DNA of 64,000 nt from Marinicella litoralis (GCF_002591915.1 NZ_NIHB01000007.1:6076-70075), one strand, 5' to 3'. Counted from the first letter of the stretch, positions 1 through 9,763 are shown. A program made the numbers and translations. Notes: generated by a model from the sequence alone, not told the origin.

Positions 1-2624
1 GAATCAAACTGACCGTTGGGGTCATAACTCACGGTGTCATTATCACCATTGATTGTCACAGCACCCAAAGTACCAGTGGTGTCGATGCTGGAAATTTCAA
101 CATCATCACCATCCACATCGGTGTCATTGCCCGTCAAGTCGACACTGGCCAATGCACTGTCCTCATCGGTTGAGGCAGAATTGTCATTATTAGCTACTGG
201 AGGCGTGTTTGACACTGTTGGAATGTAACAAATTTCCAAGCTCCAAGAATCAATACTTCCGCCATCCAAATTGGCCGCATCATTGACAGTCATGGTCCAA
301 ACACCGTTTAAATTTTCATTGTCATAATCGGCCAAAGAACCGGTGGGTTGATAACTCAATCCATCTGTAGGTGGACAAGGAGCAGAAGTGACTGGATTCG
401 TTGCATCATCATCAAATCCAATGTCCCAGTCATCTTCATTAGAACATCTTCTTGGCATCAGGTTAACCGTTGAAAGCTCTGGAGATTCCAATCTGAATGA
501 CAAATCATTAATCCAGGTGTGGGTTCCGGTGAAATTAATTACATTGACATCTGTGATGGTTCCGTCATCTGCAATGTTCAATACTGAATCCACATCTCCG
601 GCAGCAGGGCTGTCTGTAATCGTTTTAGGCACATCAGAACTGTTGTAAACTTGACAAACCTCAGTGCCTGTTGTGAAAGAATAGACCGTCGATGCACCAT
701 TACCACAAGAGTTCACTGCGGTTACCCGCCAAAAATAGGTGGTGTTTCCACTCAATAAAGTTGTTACATCATAAGTAGTGGTATTGAGTCCTGATACTGT
801 CTCAACAATGTTATTGAAACCTACATCTGTTGCCACTTCGATGGTATAACTAGTGGCTTGACTGGCAGCTCCCCAAGTCAATGTTGGCATGGTTGCCACC
901 GATGTTGCATTGTCAGCAGGTGAACTCAGCACTGGATTGCCAGCTGCTGCCAGAACTGAAAATGACAAACTCAAATCATCAGTTATACCAGCATCAATTG
1001 AATCAGTTCCCGTAGCTATTAAATTGTAGCTACCTGGTGTAATGGAACCAATACTCGAAATATTTAAATTGGTCGTGTCTGCTGGCGCATTGACCGGATC
1101 GACTGAGTAACTGCATGAGCCACCCGATGGGCAACCTGAAACCGTCATTTCAGTGGAATTTCCGAAATCTGCCAAAGTAAGGGCAAAAGCAGTTGAGCCT
1201 TGGTTGGTACAAACTGAAATTGTATCATTCGCGGTTGACAAAGTGGCTACAGGACCCACGTTAACGGCCGCAATGGCAGCGGCTGCATCAATGATGCCAT
1301 CGCCACAATCATAAGTGGTGATACAATCCGACCCGCCAGGAAAACTACGGGCTGATGATTTAATGGCCGCTTCTACTTCAGCTGGTGTCACAGCCGGGTT
1401 CACTTGAAACATCAAACCGACCACCCCGGCTACATGAGGGGCTGCCATCGAAGTACCTTGATAATAGACATAGGTATCCGCACCTGGTGTCGTCGTTCCA
1501 TCATTTAATGTGGATGCCACACCATCTTGACCAGTGCCAACTGTGACATCACCACCAGGAGCGGCAATATCAATCAAACTTCCATAGTTGGAATAATAGG
1601 CCCTGTCAGCATTTCGATCGGTTGAAGCCACTGAAATCACATTGTTACAGTTACCTGGGTTAAAACCGGATACATCCGCATTTGAATTACCCGATGCGAC
1701 GACCACGACTGAACCATTGGCAACCGCTGTATCAATCGCTGTTTGTGTGGCGGCACTACATGCACCAGACCCACCTAAACTCAAATTCATCACTTGTGCA
1801 GGGTTGGGATTATTGGGCACTCCAGTAACAGTACCTCCAGAAGCCCAAACCATACCATCCGCTATGTCTGAAGTATATCCGCCACACTTGCCCAAAACGC
1901 GCACAGGAACCACCTGAGCATCAAATGCCACCCCAGCAACACCCGCATTGTTATTTGTCACCGCTGCAACCGTACCAGCCACATGCGTTCCATGCCAACT
2001 AGAATCACTGGCAGCTCCACAACCATCAGATGCAACAACCCAATCACCAGGATCTGAAGCATCAGCATCTCGGGCATCACCATCATTACCCACAAAAGGG
2101 TCATCAATCATGTCATAGCCACCCACAATATTGGCCGCCAAATCAACATGAGGCCGATAACCAGTATCCAATACTGCAATGGTTACGCCAAGCCCAGTAC
2201 TGACATCCCAAGCAGCCTCTAAGTTGATTCCACCGATGGCTTCATAATAATGCCATTGCAAATTGTAAAAGGTATCATTAGGTATAAAAGACTTTTGCAT
2301 GAGTTTATCTTCTTCTACATATTCAATGGAAGAAGAAAGAGACAGTTGCTTGATGATGTCCATCATTTCAAGATCACTGTAATTTTGAGTCAATTTAATC
2401 ACTTGAGAGCCATCATGCATAAATCGTGCATGCGCCAATGGAACCCCTGCCAGTGATGACAAAAGACTTAAATTTTGTGAAGATTCATAGACAATCGCAC
2501 CGTTCCCTTGTTTGTATTTGATAATGAGTCTATCGACAAGTCCGCTGGCATCGGCTTGCGGTGCAAACACCATACCTAATGCAACTGACAATGCGGTGGG
2601 TTTTAAGTACGATTTATATTTCAT
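1..2624 (-). CDS. Secreted subtilisin-like S8 peptidase with C-terminal adhesion-type domains (3' end outside window)
   Basis: The frame is open from an ATG at 2624 to the left edge (about 874 codons), so the C-terminus is missing. A signal peptide (MKYKSYLKPT..., to about residue 26) and an inhibitor-like propeptide come first. The S8 domain follows: Asp in VLDTGYRP (about 153), His in WHGTHVAGT (about 213) and Ser in QGTSMAAPHVAG (about 393). After the catalytic domain come a fibronectin-III-like segment, a P/Homo B-like beta domain (FTGTHTWINDLSFRL through GSIDSWSLEICY) and the start of a cadherin-like region (PPVANND...DVDGD). The start is backed by a strong AGAGGAAA ribosome site. It is likely secreted and degrades extracellular protein. 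The family tail motif seen in other secreted proteins here would lie beyond the edge. Confidence 0.9.
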   Translation of the reverse strand, partial: MKYKSYLKPTALSVALGMVFAPQADASGLVDRLIIKYKQGNGAIVYESSQNLSLLSSLAGVPLAHARFMHDGSQVIKLTQNYSDLEMMDIIKQLSLSSSIEYVEEDKLMQKSFIPNDTFYNLQWHYYEAIGGINLEAAWDVSTGLGVTIAVLDTGYRPHVDLAANIVGGYDMIDDPFVGNDGDARDADASDPGDWVVASDGCGAASDSSWHGTHVAGTVAAVTNNNAGVAGVAFDAQVVPVRVLGKCGGYTSDIADGMVWASGGTVTGVPNNPNPAQVMNLSLGGSGACSAATQTAIDTAVANGSVVVVASGNSNADVSGFNPGNCNNVISVASTDRNADRAYYSNYGSLIDIAAPGGDVTVGTGQDGVASTLNDGTTTPGADTYVYYQGTSMAAPHVAGVVGLMFQVNPAVTPAEVEAAIKSSARSFPGGSDCITTYDCGDGIIDAAAAIAAVNVGPVATLSTANDTISVCTNQGSTAFALTLADFGNSTEMTVSGCPSGGSCSYSVDPVNAPADTTNLNISSIGSITPGSYNLIATGTDSIDAGITDDLSLSFSVLAAAGNPVLSSPADNATSVATMPTLTWGAASQATSYTIEVATDVGFNNIVETVSGLNTTTYDVTTLLSGNTTYFWRVTAVNSCGNGASTVYSFTTGTEVCQVYNSSDVPKTITDSPAAGDVDSVLNIADDGTITDVNVINFTGTHTWINDLSFRLESPELSTVNLMPRRCSNEDDWDIGFDDDATNPVTSAPCPPTDGLSYQPTGSLADYDNENLNGVWTMTVNDAANLDGGSIDSWSLEICYIPTVSNTPPVANNDNSASTDEDSALASVDLTGNDTDVDGDDVEISSIDTTGTLGAVTINGDNDTVSYDPNGQFD

Positions 2625-2919
2625 TGTGGTTTCCTCTATTTTTGATTTCTGCATTGTTTCTTCAAACCCATTGAAATCATGGTTTTGAGAACCATTGCGT
2701 GCCTATGACACATGATTAAGATTGAAAAAATGATCAATATCAAAGTTATATCAAAAATAAAGAAAACAAGCAATCAGCCACATTCAAAAACATAGAATGT
2801 CAGACTGATTTATAATAAAAACTGTGACCGAACACTTGTTTCAGCCACTGTTATGTTCACGCCCCAAGAAGTATTAAATATTCTTTAAAGGGCTTGATTC
2901 CTTGTGCCAGTAATTTTAT
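2625..2919. other. Intergenic region upstream of the S8 peptidase
   Basis: This stretch holds no ORF I would call. Next to the peptidase start is the ribosome site (AGAGGAAACCACA before ATG). A small inverted repeat (ATGGTT-ttgag-AACCAT, 2679-2695) lies in the likely 5' leader. No clear -35/-10 pair was found. Confidence 0.4.
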
Positions 2920-3180
2920 TTACTGACAAACATCAACCTGAAAACCATCTATAAACAAATAATCCTGAACATGCACGTAGAAGGTATGATCAACCGAGGT
3001 GTCATCACCACCATTTGCCGTGCCACCGTCATCTTGAAGGACTACAGTCACCTCAACCACACCACTGTTGCCACTGAATCAATAATTCATTGCCCCGCAG
3101 CTAACCATTTTGATGATATTCAATATGCCATCAGCATCATTTAGAATCACTACCAAATTTGTCACCGCTTGTGAAGCAAT
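2920..3180 (-). pseudogene. Remnant of a secreted surface protein gene (C-terminal fragment with internal stop)
   Basis: Read on the minus strand from about 3180 to a TAA at 2920-2922, one frame gives protein-like sequence: SQAVTNLVVILNDADGIL, then an in-frame TGA (3079-3081), then VEVTVVLQDDGGTANGGDDT and a DYLFIDGFQVDVCQ end. The DDGGTANGG(D)D segment is typical of Ig-like or cadherin-like bacterial surface repeats. The LFIDGFQ end resembles the C-terminal tails of other secreted proteins in this window. There is no start codon, signal peptide or upstream domain, so this is a decayed 3' end. It may be a duplicate of, or a relic related to, the neighbouring peptidase. Similarity is judged by eye. 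Confidence 0.6.
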
Positions 3181-3207
3181 ATAGAAAAAGGAAAGGAACA
3201 AATTAAT

Positions 3208-3243
3208 GGAAAAGCACCTGCAAACTGAATGAGGCAAGTGCTT
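3208..3243 (-). terminator. Rho-independent terminator of the DUF885 gene
   Basis: On the minus strand AAGCACTTGC ... GCAGGTGCTT can form a 10-bp stem with one G-U pair. It is followed by TTTT and lies about 17 bases after the stop codon. Confidence 0.65.
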
Positions 3244-3259
3244 TATTTAAATTTTTAAG

Positions 3260-5014
3260 TTATTGAATCAGAGGATTGACAAAATTTTCCATAACCACTT
3301 TTGACAGCAAATCCGGTGGCAAAAGGCCTTGTTTCAAAATAAAATCATGAAAATCTTTTTGCTTGAACTGGTCTTTGAGTTTCAGCTCTGTGCTGGCACG
3401 CAGTTGCAACAGTTTTTCGTACCCATAATAATAGGCAGTGGCCTGAGCAGGTGAACGGAAGGTATACCGATCAATCTCAGTTTGGGCATTTAAGTCATCT
3501 TCACCCACATCCTCCATCAACACACGTTTGGCTTCCGCAGGCGTAATCAAGCCTAAATTAAGCATCGGATCCAGCCAAATTCTTGCCGCGCGCAACAAAC
3601 GGGCTTGTAATGAATAAAGCTGTCCCTCTAGGGGCATATACTCTTTACTGATGGCCTCTGCATACAATGCCCACCCTTCAACATTGGCAGAATTGAAGGC
3701 AAACATGGCTCGCGCTGTGGAGACTCCGCCGCGTAACATGGTGGTGAATTGCATCTCATGACCTGGCCTGGCTTCATGCGCAGACAAAGTCCACATCATG
3801 GCTTTGAAAGCATAGTCATTTTTAGGCCAACTGCCATCTTCATTTTGTTCAATTTTTGGCACAATGAATTCAGGAAATTCACCGGTATTGCCCACCAGCC
3901 TGGGTACATCTAAATGTGCAGCTGGTTGTTGTGCGGTTTCTGCTGCCGTTGCCATTCTGGCACGAGCAGGTTCATTAGGCAGTGAAATCAACCCATGCCT
4001 TTTAATGATGTTATCCAGTTCACGCATCACGGCGGCATATTCTTCCATCAATGCATCGCCATGGATTTGCTCTTCTTTTAATAATGCCATCACTTCACGA
4101 TAGTCACTGGTTTCATAACCCATTTTCTGGGCCACCAAAGGCGCCAATGCCATCATTTCAAAACGAATGTTCATGAATGCCACCTGGCCAATTTTAATCA
4201 ATTCTTCAGGGGTCGCATTCACGCCATAATTTTTTAATTGCAACTCATACAATTCACGCGGCAACATGGCGTTTTCTCGGGTATGAGGTAAAATATTTTC
4301 TTTAACCCACACGTTATAATCAGACAGTTGACGCTGTAATAACTGCAAAGAATCTTCGTATCCAGTTAAATCTGTGGCTGCAAAAACTTGAGATAAACCT
4401 TCAATAAACACTGGGGAACGTTGGATGTCTTGTTCAACCTCTCCTTTGTATGGCTTAATCAGTCCCTTTTCGCCCATGCGTTCAGTCAGGCGTTTTTTAG
4501 CCAGTTCAACCAAAGGTTCATAACCTTTCGCTTCTCCGGTGTATTTTTTCAACCTAACCAAAGCGGCTTTTTGCCTTTCAAATGGCACTTGCTTATCCAG
4601 TTGACCATTGAATCCAGCGAACACCAGACCAATCACATTGCCATAAGGCAGTACTTTTGCATCATTGACTTTAGTGGCTTCAATGCTGTCCTTAACCGAC
4701 TGGATCATGATTTCAATGTCTTGTTTGACTCTTGGGTCTTTTTCCTTTGATAGGTGCTTATGCAGCATTTTTAAATTGGCTTCTGCATTTTTAAGCTGTC
4801 GTTGAACCAAGTTGTCTTTTAAATCAAAAATCTCTTCATCATAACCATCAACGCCAGATTGACCGGAAAATTCAGGGGCGAATTTTGCACCTGATTCTAA
4901 TATTTTATATGCAATTTCATTCGACCTCTTAACCCAGTCTTGTTCTTCAGCAAAAAGCTGAGCACTGAAAGTGAGCAAAGCGAATGTGATCAAATAATTC
5001 ATTTGTTTTTTCAT
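3260..5014 (-). CDS. DUF885 family secreted protein, putative metallopeptidase
   Basis: The 584-aa protein belongs to the DUF885 family, whose members resemble zinc peptidases. The hallmark HEARPGHEMQF (HE-x4-GHE) is present about two thirds along. A later DLNAQTEIDRYTFRSPAQA segment is the conserved C-terminal block. The ATG at 5014 gives a normal signal peptide (MKKQMNYLITFALLTFSAQLFA) and has AGGG upstream. A TTG 24 bases earlier would add eight residues before the signal and is less likely. The protein is predicted to be periplasmic or secreted. A second, divergent family member lies at 52409-54160. Substrate unknown. Confidence 0.85.
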   Translation of the reverse strand: MKKQMNYLITFALLTFSAQLFAEEQDWVKRSNEIAYKILESGAKFAPEFSGQSGVDGYDEEIFDLKDNLVQRQLKNAEANLKMLHKHLSKEKDPRVKQDIEIMIQSVKDSIEATKVNDAKVLPYGNVIGLVFAGFNGQLDKQVPFERQKAALVRLKKYTGEAKGYEPLVELAKKRLTERMGEKGLIKPYKGEVEQDIQRSPVFIEGLSQVFAATDLTGYEDSLQLLQRQLSDYNVWVKENILPHTRENAMLPRELYELQLKNYGVNATPEELIKIGQVAFMNIRFEMMALAPLVAQKMGYETSDYREVMALLKEEQIHGDALMEEYAAVMRELDNIIKRHGLISLPNEPARARMATAAETAQQPAAHLDVPRLVGNTGEFPEFIVPKIEQNEDGSWPKNDYAFKAMMWTLSAHEARPGHEMQFTTMLRGGVSTARAMFAFNSANVEGWALYAEAISKEYMPLEGQLYSLQARLLRAARIWLDPMLNLGLITPAEAKRVLMEDVGEDDLNAQTEIDRYTFRSPAQATAYYYGYEKLLQLRASTELKLKDQFKQKDFHDFILKQGLLPPDLLSKVVMENFVNPLIQ

Positions 5015-5112
5015 TGATATCAACCCTAAATAAGTCAAATAATTATAAAGTCAACTAGACATTATCGCATGGGCTGGAGGTAACGAATTCAGTGTTTGCT
5101 TGCTTACGTTGT

Positions 5113-5147
5113 GAAAAAATTGTCTGATGCGACTCCTTCAATCAGAC
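5113..5147 (-). terminator. Rho-independent terminator after the ExeM-like nuclease
   Basis: On the minus strand GTCTGAT ... ATCAGAC forms a 7-bp stem followed by AATTTTTTC. It begins 17 bases after the stop codon of the nuclease gene. Confidence 0.65.
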
Positions 5148-5163
5148 TAAACATCACAATTGT

Positions 5164-6957
5164 TTATAAATCAAATCCTGCCAGGACCAAGTCATGATCT
5201 GACGATGCGAAAGGGCTGATTTGATAAAAACTGGCGGGTTTAATCTCACCCCCTTCTTCCCAAGGTTCTAAGTTATAGTCTAACTCCCTGAGGTGAATTG
5301 AATTGATGTGCCATTGTACCAAACCAGTGGCAACCTTGGCCGCTGCTGAATTGACCAAGACATAATCCAATGAACCCAGTTGGCCTCGAAAGCTGGTGGT
5401 CCAGTTACTGGGGTTTAGGTATGAATCAGCTAAGTTTTCAAATCCATTTTCTTGCAAAACAAGTATTGGATCTTCTTGCTGATAAGCATTTAAATCACCG
5501 GTCAAAATACTGATTTCCACCCTTTCTCCTGTGGGGTCATTATTTAGCCATGTTGAAATTTGCTGTGCGACTTCAACGCGAACCGCATTGAAGCAGCCTT
5601 GGCCATCTTGTTGGTCTTTATTGTCACCTTCTGCATCCCTGCAGTTTTTTGACTTCAAATGTGCAGTGGCTACATTAAAAAGGTTGTTATTCTTTGATTT
5701 AAACGTCTGCACGACCACAATTCGGTTTTTATTTTCTTTAAATTTTGGATTGGTTTTGGCATTCAGTAAAGCGTATTCCCCTATGGCAGACACTTCATTC
5801 GCTTGATAAATCAAACCCACTTTAATCACATCTTCACCCAAAACACCGGTATCGACATAAGCCCATTTTTTAGATCCTGCAGCTTGGTTCAAAGCTTCAA
5901 CCAAGCGCAAGCCTGAAATGTTATTGTTCTCCAACTCTTGAAGCCCAACTACACTGGCATCAGCTTGGTTAATAACATGTACTATTTTTTCAAGTTGCCG
6001 GTCGTATTCATCCATTGAATCAGCACCACGACAACCAAAGTTTTTCAAGGGTCCACATATGTCTTCACCCTGATCGATGGTTGTGAAATAATTTTCAAGA
6101 TTGAAATTAGCGATTTTTACCAAACCACCTGGATCGGATGGGGCAGATTGGTTTTCCAATTTTGAAAATTGTAATGCTTCCGTTGGTTGTAATTTATATT
6201 TTCCAAAAGCAAAATGCATCACACCTACAGTATTCAACATTTGCCCTACGGCTAAAGGATTCAGTCCATTGACCTCGTTCACACCATCGCTACCTACAGG
6301 TAATGGCACAGGAAATTGACTGTTGCGTCCATCGTCAATGGTTAGCCTATTTGCCTTGTTGTACTTACTGTGTTTATTGATTGCTTTTCCTGGGCGATAC
6401 ATTGCCGTTGGTGCCATCAACAATTCGGATGAAACAATCAACTCTCCGTATTTTAAGTATGGGTACAAATCTGTGACAACCACAGGTTGGTTGAAACCAA
6501 CACGCATGCCTTCTACTTGTTCCAAGTTAAATCCATTCAGAGGCATTTTCAATAAGTGTGCAGCTGGTAATTTGACTTTTTTAGCACAGGTTTTCATGGC
6601 GGAAATTGACACCAATTGCGTTACGTCAAATTGCTCGCTTACCCTGCCCTTAATAAGCATCAAATCGCCCAATTCAATCAACCTCTTTGCATCGTTGCTT
6701 TGAATGAACAAGCCCTCAGAAGTTTTGCTGTTGCCATCTGATTGTGGTTGCTGGACAAAAAAGCCACCCAGCCGTTCTTTGCCTCTGAAATCACCAGTCA
6801 CTACGCCTTTCACAATAACCTCTTCATCAAGCAGCTTTGAGGCCGACTGCGAACCTTGAATCAGGTGGATGGGAGTAAATTGACTTTCACAACTAAAATC
6901 AGTTGCTTGAATTGACCCGTTGAATATCAACAGCAGGGTGATTAAAGAAAATTTCAT
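5164..6957 (-). CDS. ExeM/NucH family extracellular endonuclease
   Basis: The 597-aa protein has a signal peptide (MKFSLITLLLIFNGSIQA). An OB-fold-like N-terminal region follows (about 45-125; VKGVVTGDF, FVQQPQSDGNS), then a linker domain. The C-terminal half is an endonuclease/exonuclease/phosphatase domain from about residue 283. Its catalytic motifs are visible in order: IANFNLENYF, VVGLQELENN, ATAHLKSKNC, LTGDLNAY and ASSDHDLVLAGFDL. This layout is that of ExeM/NucH secreted nucleases, which degrade extracellular or biofilm DNA for phosphate and nucleotides. Length and domain order look complete. It is transcribed alone. Confidence 0.9.
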   Translation of the reverse strand: MKFSLITLLLIFNGSIQATDFSCESQFTPIHLIQGSQSASKLLDEEVIVKGVVTGDFRGKERLGGFFVQQPQSDGNSKTSEGLFIQSNDAKRLIELGDLMLIKGRVSEQFDVTQLVSISAMKTCAKKVKLPAAHLLKMPLNGFNLEQVEGMRVGFNQPVVVTDLYPYLKYGELIVSSELLMAPTAMYRPGKAINKHSKYNKANRLTIDDGRNSQFPVPLPVGSDGVNEVNGLNPLAVGQMLNTVGVMHFAFGKYKLQPTEALQFSKLENQSAPSDPGGLVKIANFNLENYFTTIDQGEDICGPLKNFGCRGADSMDEYDRQLEKIVHVINQADASVVGLQELENNNISGLRLVEALNQAAGSKKWAYVDTGVLGEDVIKVGLIYQANEVSAIGEYALLNAKTNPKFKENKNRIVVVQTFKSKNNNLFNVATAHLKSKNCRDAEGDNKDQQDGQGCFNAVRVEVAQQISTWLNNDPTGERVEISILTGDLNAYQQEDPILVLQENGFENLADSYLNPSNWTTSFRGQLGSLDYVLVNSAAAKVATGLVQWHINSIHLRELDYNLEPWEEGGEIKPASFYQISPFASSDHDLVLAGFDL

Positions 6958-7027
6958 TGGGTGATTTCTTGACTGGTAAATTGATATATTAGCATGCCAA
7001 AGGGCGCAATCAAATCTCAGTTTTTAT

Positions 7028-7130
7028 TTGAGTAAAAAAAACCCAGGCTATGACCTGGGTTAAGGGGGGATTTAGACCCGAAGGCCTATGAAAAATCTAT
7101 TCAATACCTGGAGAGCATGCATCTGAATTT
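7028..7130 (-). ncRNA. Candidate small RNA ending in a strong terminator
   Basis: On the minus strand AACCCAGG-tcatag-CCTGGGTT (7040-7061) followed by eight T residues is an excellent intrinsic terminator, but no minus-strand gene lies to its right before 7270. Just upstream on the same strand is an AGGCC-TTCG-GGTCT hairpin (7074-7087) with a UUCG tetraloop. A terminator with a stable hairpin and no ORF suggests a short non-coding transcript starting between about 7100 and 7200. I could not fix a promoter and do not recognise a family. It could instead be a 3' relic. Confidence 0.35.
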
Positions 7131-7269
7131 CCGGCATGAATATTATCATCAATGCATGCAATTAAATGTGAATCACTGTAAAATCATTGTCTTGTAACAA
7201 ATCACAACCTTTCATTTGCTTGAAAAGTGATACCCTAACGACTGAACACCCTATAACAACGGAGAAAAC

Positions 7270-7671
7270 ATGAAACAAATTTTAACTGTATTAATGGCTG
7301 CATTGGCATTGAGCTTAAGTGCATGCAGTGATAATAATGCCGATGAAGCTGAAACCAAAGTTGAAGAAGCACAATCTGAATTGAGCCAAGCGGTTGAAAA
7401 AACAGCTGACAAAGCGGAAGAAATAAAAGACAAAACAGTGGCTTTAACTAAAGAAGGCTTTGATGATACCAAAGATGCTGTCAACGATTTATCTACAGCC
7501 ACCAAGGATCAATACCAAGAAGGCAAAGAAAAGGCTGGCGAGATGATTGAAGACGGAAAGCAAAAAGTAGATGAAATGGCTACAGCGGTCAAAGAGAAAA
7601 CCAGTGAAGTGGTTGAAGACGCCAAGAAAAAAGCCGATGAATTAACAGATGACGATGACGATGGTAACTGA
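7270..7671 (+). CDS. Small coiled-coil lipoprotein
   Basis: The 133-aa protein has a lipoprotein signal with lipobox LSAC (Cys about 19). The rest is a charged Lys/Glu/Ala-rich helix (AETKVEEAQSELSQAVEKTA and onward) with an aspartate-rich end (DDDDDGN). The heptad-like pattern predicts a long coiled coil, as in YtxH- or apolipoprotein-like envelope proteins. CGGAGAA before the ATG is a good ribosome site. The gene is monocistronic, with its own terminator. No specific function is recognised; an envelope stress or spacer role is only a guess. Confidence 0.75.
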   Translation: MKQILTVLMAALALSLSACSDNNADEAETKVEEAQSELSQAVEKTADKAEEIKDKTVALTKEGFDDTKDAVNDLSTATKDQYQEGKEKAGEMIEDGKQKVDEMATAVKEKTSEVVEDAKKKADELTDDDDDGN

Positions 7672-7696
7672 TTCCAAAAGTTAAGTCATATTTTCT

Positions 7697-7732
7697 AAGC
7701 CATTGCTGTCTTTTACTGCAATGGCTTTTTTA
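7697..7732 (+). terminator. Rho-independent terminator after the lipoprotein gene
   Basis: AAGCCATTGC ... GCAATGGCTT is a perfect 10-bp stem followed by TTTTTT, 26 bases after the stop codon. Confidence 0.85.
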
Positions 7733-7828
7733 ATGCCTGACATTCTATGGAATTAATAAACTTTTATTTATAGATTGAGTCTATAGAAGGATTAAGCCAC
7801 AATAGCCATTGACTCAGTGGAACTGTTT

Positions 7829-9073
7829 ATGAACCTACCTTTATTTATTGGACTAAGATACACCAAAGCCAAAAGAAAAAATCATTTCATCTCTTTCATA
7901 TCATTGATTTCAATGGCTGGAATTGCTTTGGGTGTGATGACTGTGATTGTTGTGATTTCAGTCATGAATGGATTCAACAAGGAATTTCAACAGCGGATGT
8001 TGAGTACCGTTTCCCATGCCACCATTTCTGCCTTCAGCGGAGATCACTTAACCGATTGGCAACAGGCCATTGAAAAAGTCACCAAGAAACCGGAAGTTTT
8101 GGGAGCAGCTCCATTCATCAGAACAGAAGGCATGCTACAAGGATACAAAACTGAAGGTGCAATGATACAAGGGGTGATGCCAGAACTAGAAACTGAAGTC
8201 ACCGAATTTCAGAATGCCATGCGGTATGGCGCCCTTGATGATTTACAGGCTGGTGAATTCAACATGATATTGGGGGTTGATTTAGCTGCCCACCTTGGTG
8301 TTGGACCAGGAGATACCGTCACTTTATATGTACCAGAGTTTCGCACCACAGCCGTGGGAGTCACCCCTCGACTGAAACGTTTTACCGTGACAGGCATATT
8401 TGAGGTGGGTATGTATGAATATGATTATAAATTGGCTTTGATCCACTTAGAAGATGCCAGAAGATTGTTGCGCATTCCAAAAGGCTCAGCCGAAGGCGTC
8501 AGAATCAAAGTCAATGACTTGATGCAGGCTCCCAAAATTGCCCGTGATTTGGCACCTGAATTAGACGGTTTTTATCGCATCAGGGATTGGACCCAAGAGC
8601 ATGTTAATTTTTTCAAGGCCACCAGAACTGAGCGCATGGTGATGTTTATCATATTATCCATGATAGTAGCTGTGGCTGCATTCAACATATTATCCACCTT
8701 GGTGATGTTGGTGACAGAAAAACAGTCAGATGTGGCTATTTTACGTACACTGGGTATGTCGAGCAGTCAAATCATGGGAGTGTTCATGGTATCCGGCACC
8801 TTAATTGGGTTGATTGGAACCGCCATAGGTACTGGCTTAGGTATCATCACAGCCATCAATATCAACAGCATCATGCAAACATTAGAAGGTTGGTTTAACA
8901 CCGAGTTTTTATCGAAAGATGTCTATTACATCACTGAAATCACAGCAGACCTCAGATCTGCTGATGTGATGATGATCGTATCAATCGCTTTTGGTTTGTC
9001 AATTTTAGCCACGCTTTATCCCGCATGGCGAGCATCTAAGGTTGAACCAGCGGAGGCATTGAGGTATGAGTGA
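7829..9073 (+). CDS. Lipoprotein-releasing ABC transporter permease (LolC/LolE/LolF type)
   Basis: The 414-aa inner-membrane subunit would, with LolD, extract lipoproteins from the inner membrane for LolA. The N-terminus LPLFIGLRYTKAKRKNHFIS followed by a membrane segment (about 20-45) is typical. A large periplasmic domain and three C-terminal membrane segments follow (about 265-292, 310-340, 375-398), ending YPAWRASKVEPAEALRYE. I prefer the ATG at 7829 over the upstream GTG at 7817 because homologues begin with a short lead before the FIGLRY block. The gene overlaps lolD by 8 bases. Only one permease gene is present here, so it may act as a LolF-like homodimer or have a partner elsewhere. 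Confidence 0.9.
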   Translation: MNLPLFIGLRYTKAKRKNHFISFISLISMAGIALGVMTVIVVISVMNGFNKEFQQRMLSTVSHATISAFSGDHLTDWQQAIEKVTKKPEVLGAAPFIRTEGMLQGYKTEGAMIQGVMPELETEVTEFQNAMRYGALDDLQAGEFNMILGVDLAAHLGVGPGDTVTLYVPEFRTTAVGVTPRLKRFTVTGIFEVGMYEYDYKLALIHLEDARRLLRIPKGSAEGVRIKVNDLMQAPKIARDLAPELDGFYRIRDWTQEHVNFFKATRTERMVMFIILSMIVAVAAFNILSTLVMLVTEKQSDVAILRTLGMSSSQIMGVFMVSGTLIGLIGTAIGTGLGIITAININSIMQTLEGWFNTEFLSKDVYYITEITADLRSADVMMIVSIAFGLSILATLYPAWRASKVEPAEALRYE

Positions 9074-9752
9074 TTCAGTGGTATTAAAATGTGAAAACTT
9101 AAGCAAGTTTTTTACTGATGGACAGCGAAAAATACAAATTTTTGAGGGTTTAGACTTTCAAGTCAAAGCCGGTGAATCTGTAGCCATTATGGGAGCATCT
9201 GGATCAGGAAAAAGTACCTTGTTGCATTTGCTGGGTGGTTTAGACACTGCCAATGCGGGTGATATCAATATCCAAGGCCAACAGCTGTCAAAGTTGAGCG
9301 GTAGACAACGAGGCCTTTTGCGAAACCAACATTTGGGCTTTGTTTACCAGTTTCATCACTTGTTGCCAGAGTTTTCTGCCCTCGAAAATGTCATGATGCC
9401 ATTGCTGATTGGTAAGACAGCAAAAGCCGCAGCCAAACAACAAGCCACTGAAATTTTACAACAGGTAGGACTTTCCGATCGATTAACTCACCGACCCGCG
9501 CAATTATCCGGCGGGGAAAGGCAAAGGGCCGCCATAGCCAGAGCCATGGTTACTTCTCCAGCTTGTATTTTGGCCGATGAACCCACTGGCAACTTAGATG
9601 AAAAGACTGCCAGTTCGGTCATGGATTTACTGATCAACCTCAAAGAACAGCTGAACACATCGTTGGTACTGGTCACCCATGACCAAAAAGTGGCCGACAA
9701 GATGCAGCACCAATATTTATTACAACAAGGGGCATTGATCAAATTAAGTTAA
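9066..9752 (+). CDS. lolD: Lipoprotein-releasing system ATP-binding protein LolD
   Basis: The 228-aa ABC ATPase has all core motifs: Walker A GASGSGKST (about 41-48), Q-loop VYQFHHLLPEFSALENV, signature LSGGERQR, Walker B CILADEPTGNLD and the H-loop VTHD. The FHHLLPEF Q-loop context and the NLDEKTA following Walker B are characteristic of LolD. Its start overlaps the permease stop, implying translational coupling. ATP hydrolysis powers release of outer-membrane lipoproteins to LolA. Confidence 0.95.
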   Translation: MSDSVVLKCENLSKFFTDGQRKIQIFEGLDFQVKAGESVAIMGASGSGKSTLLHLLGGLDTANAGDINIQGQQLSKLSGRQRGLLRNQHLGFVYQFHHLLPEFSALENVMMPLLIGKTAKAAAKQQATEILQQVGLSDRLTHRPAQLSGGERQRAAIARAMVTSPACILADEPTGNLDEKTASSVMDLLINLKEQLNTSLVLVTHDQKVADKMQHQYLLQQGALIKLS

Positions 9753-9763
9753 AACTGACTCCA

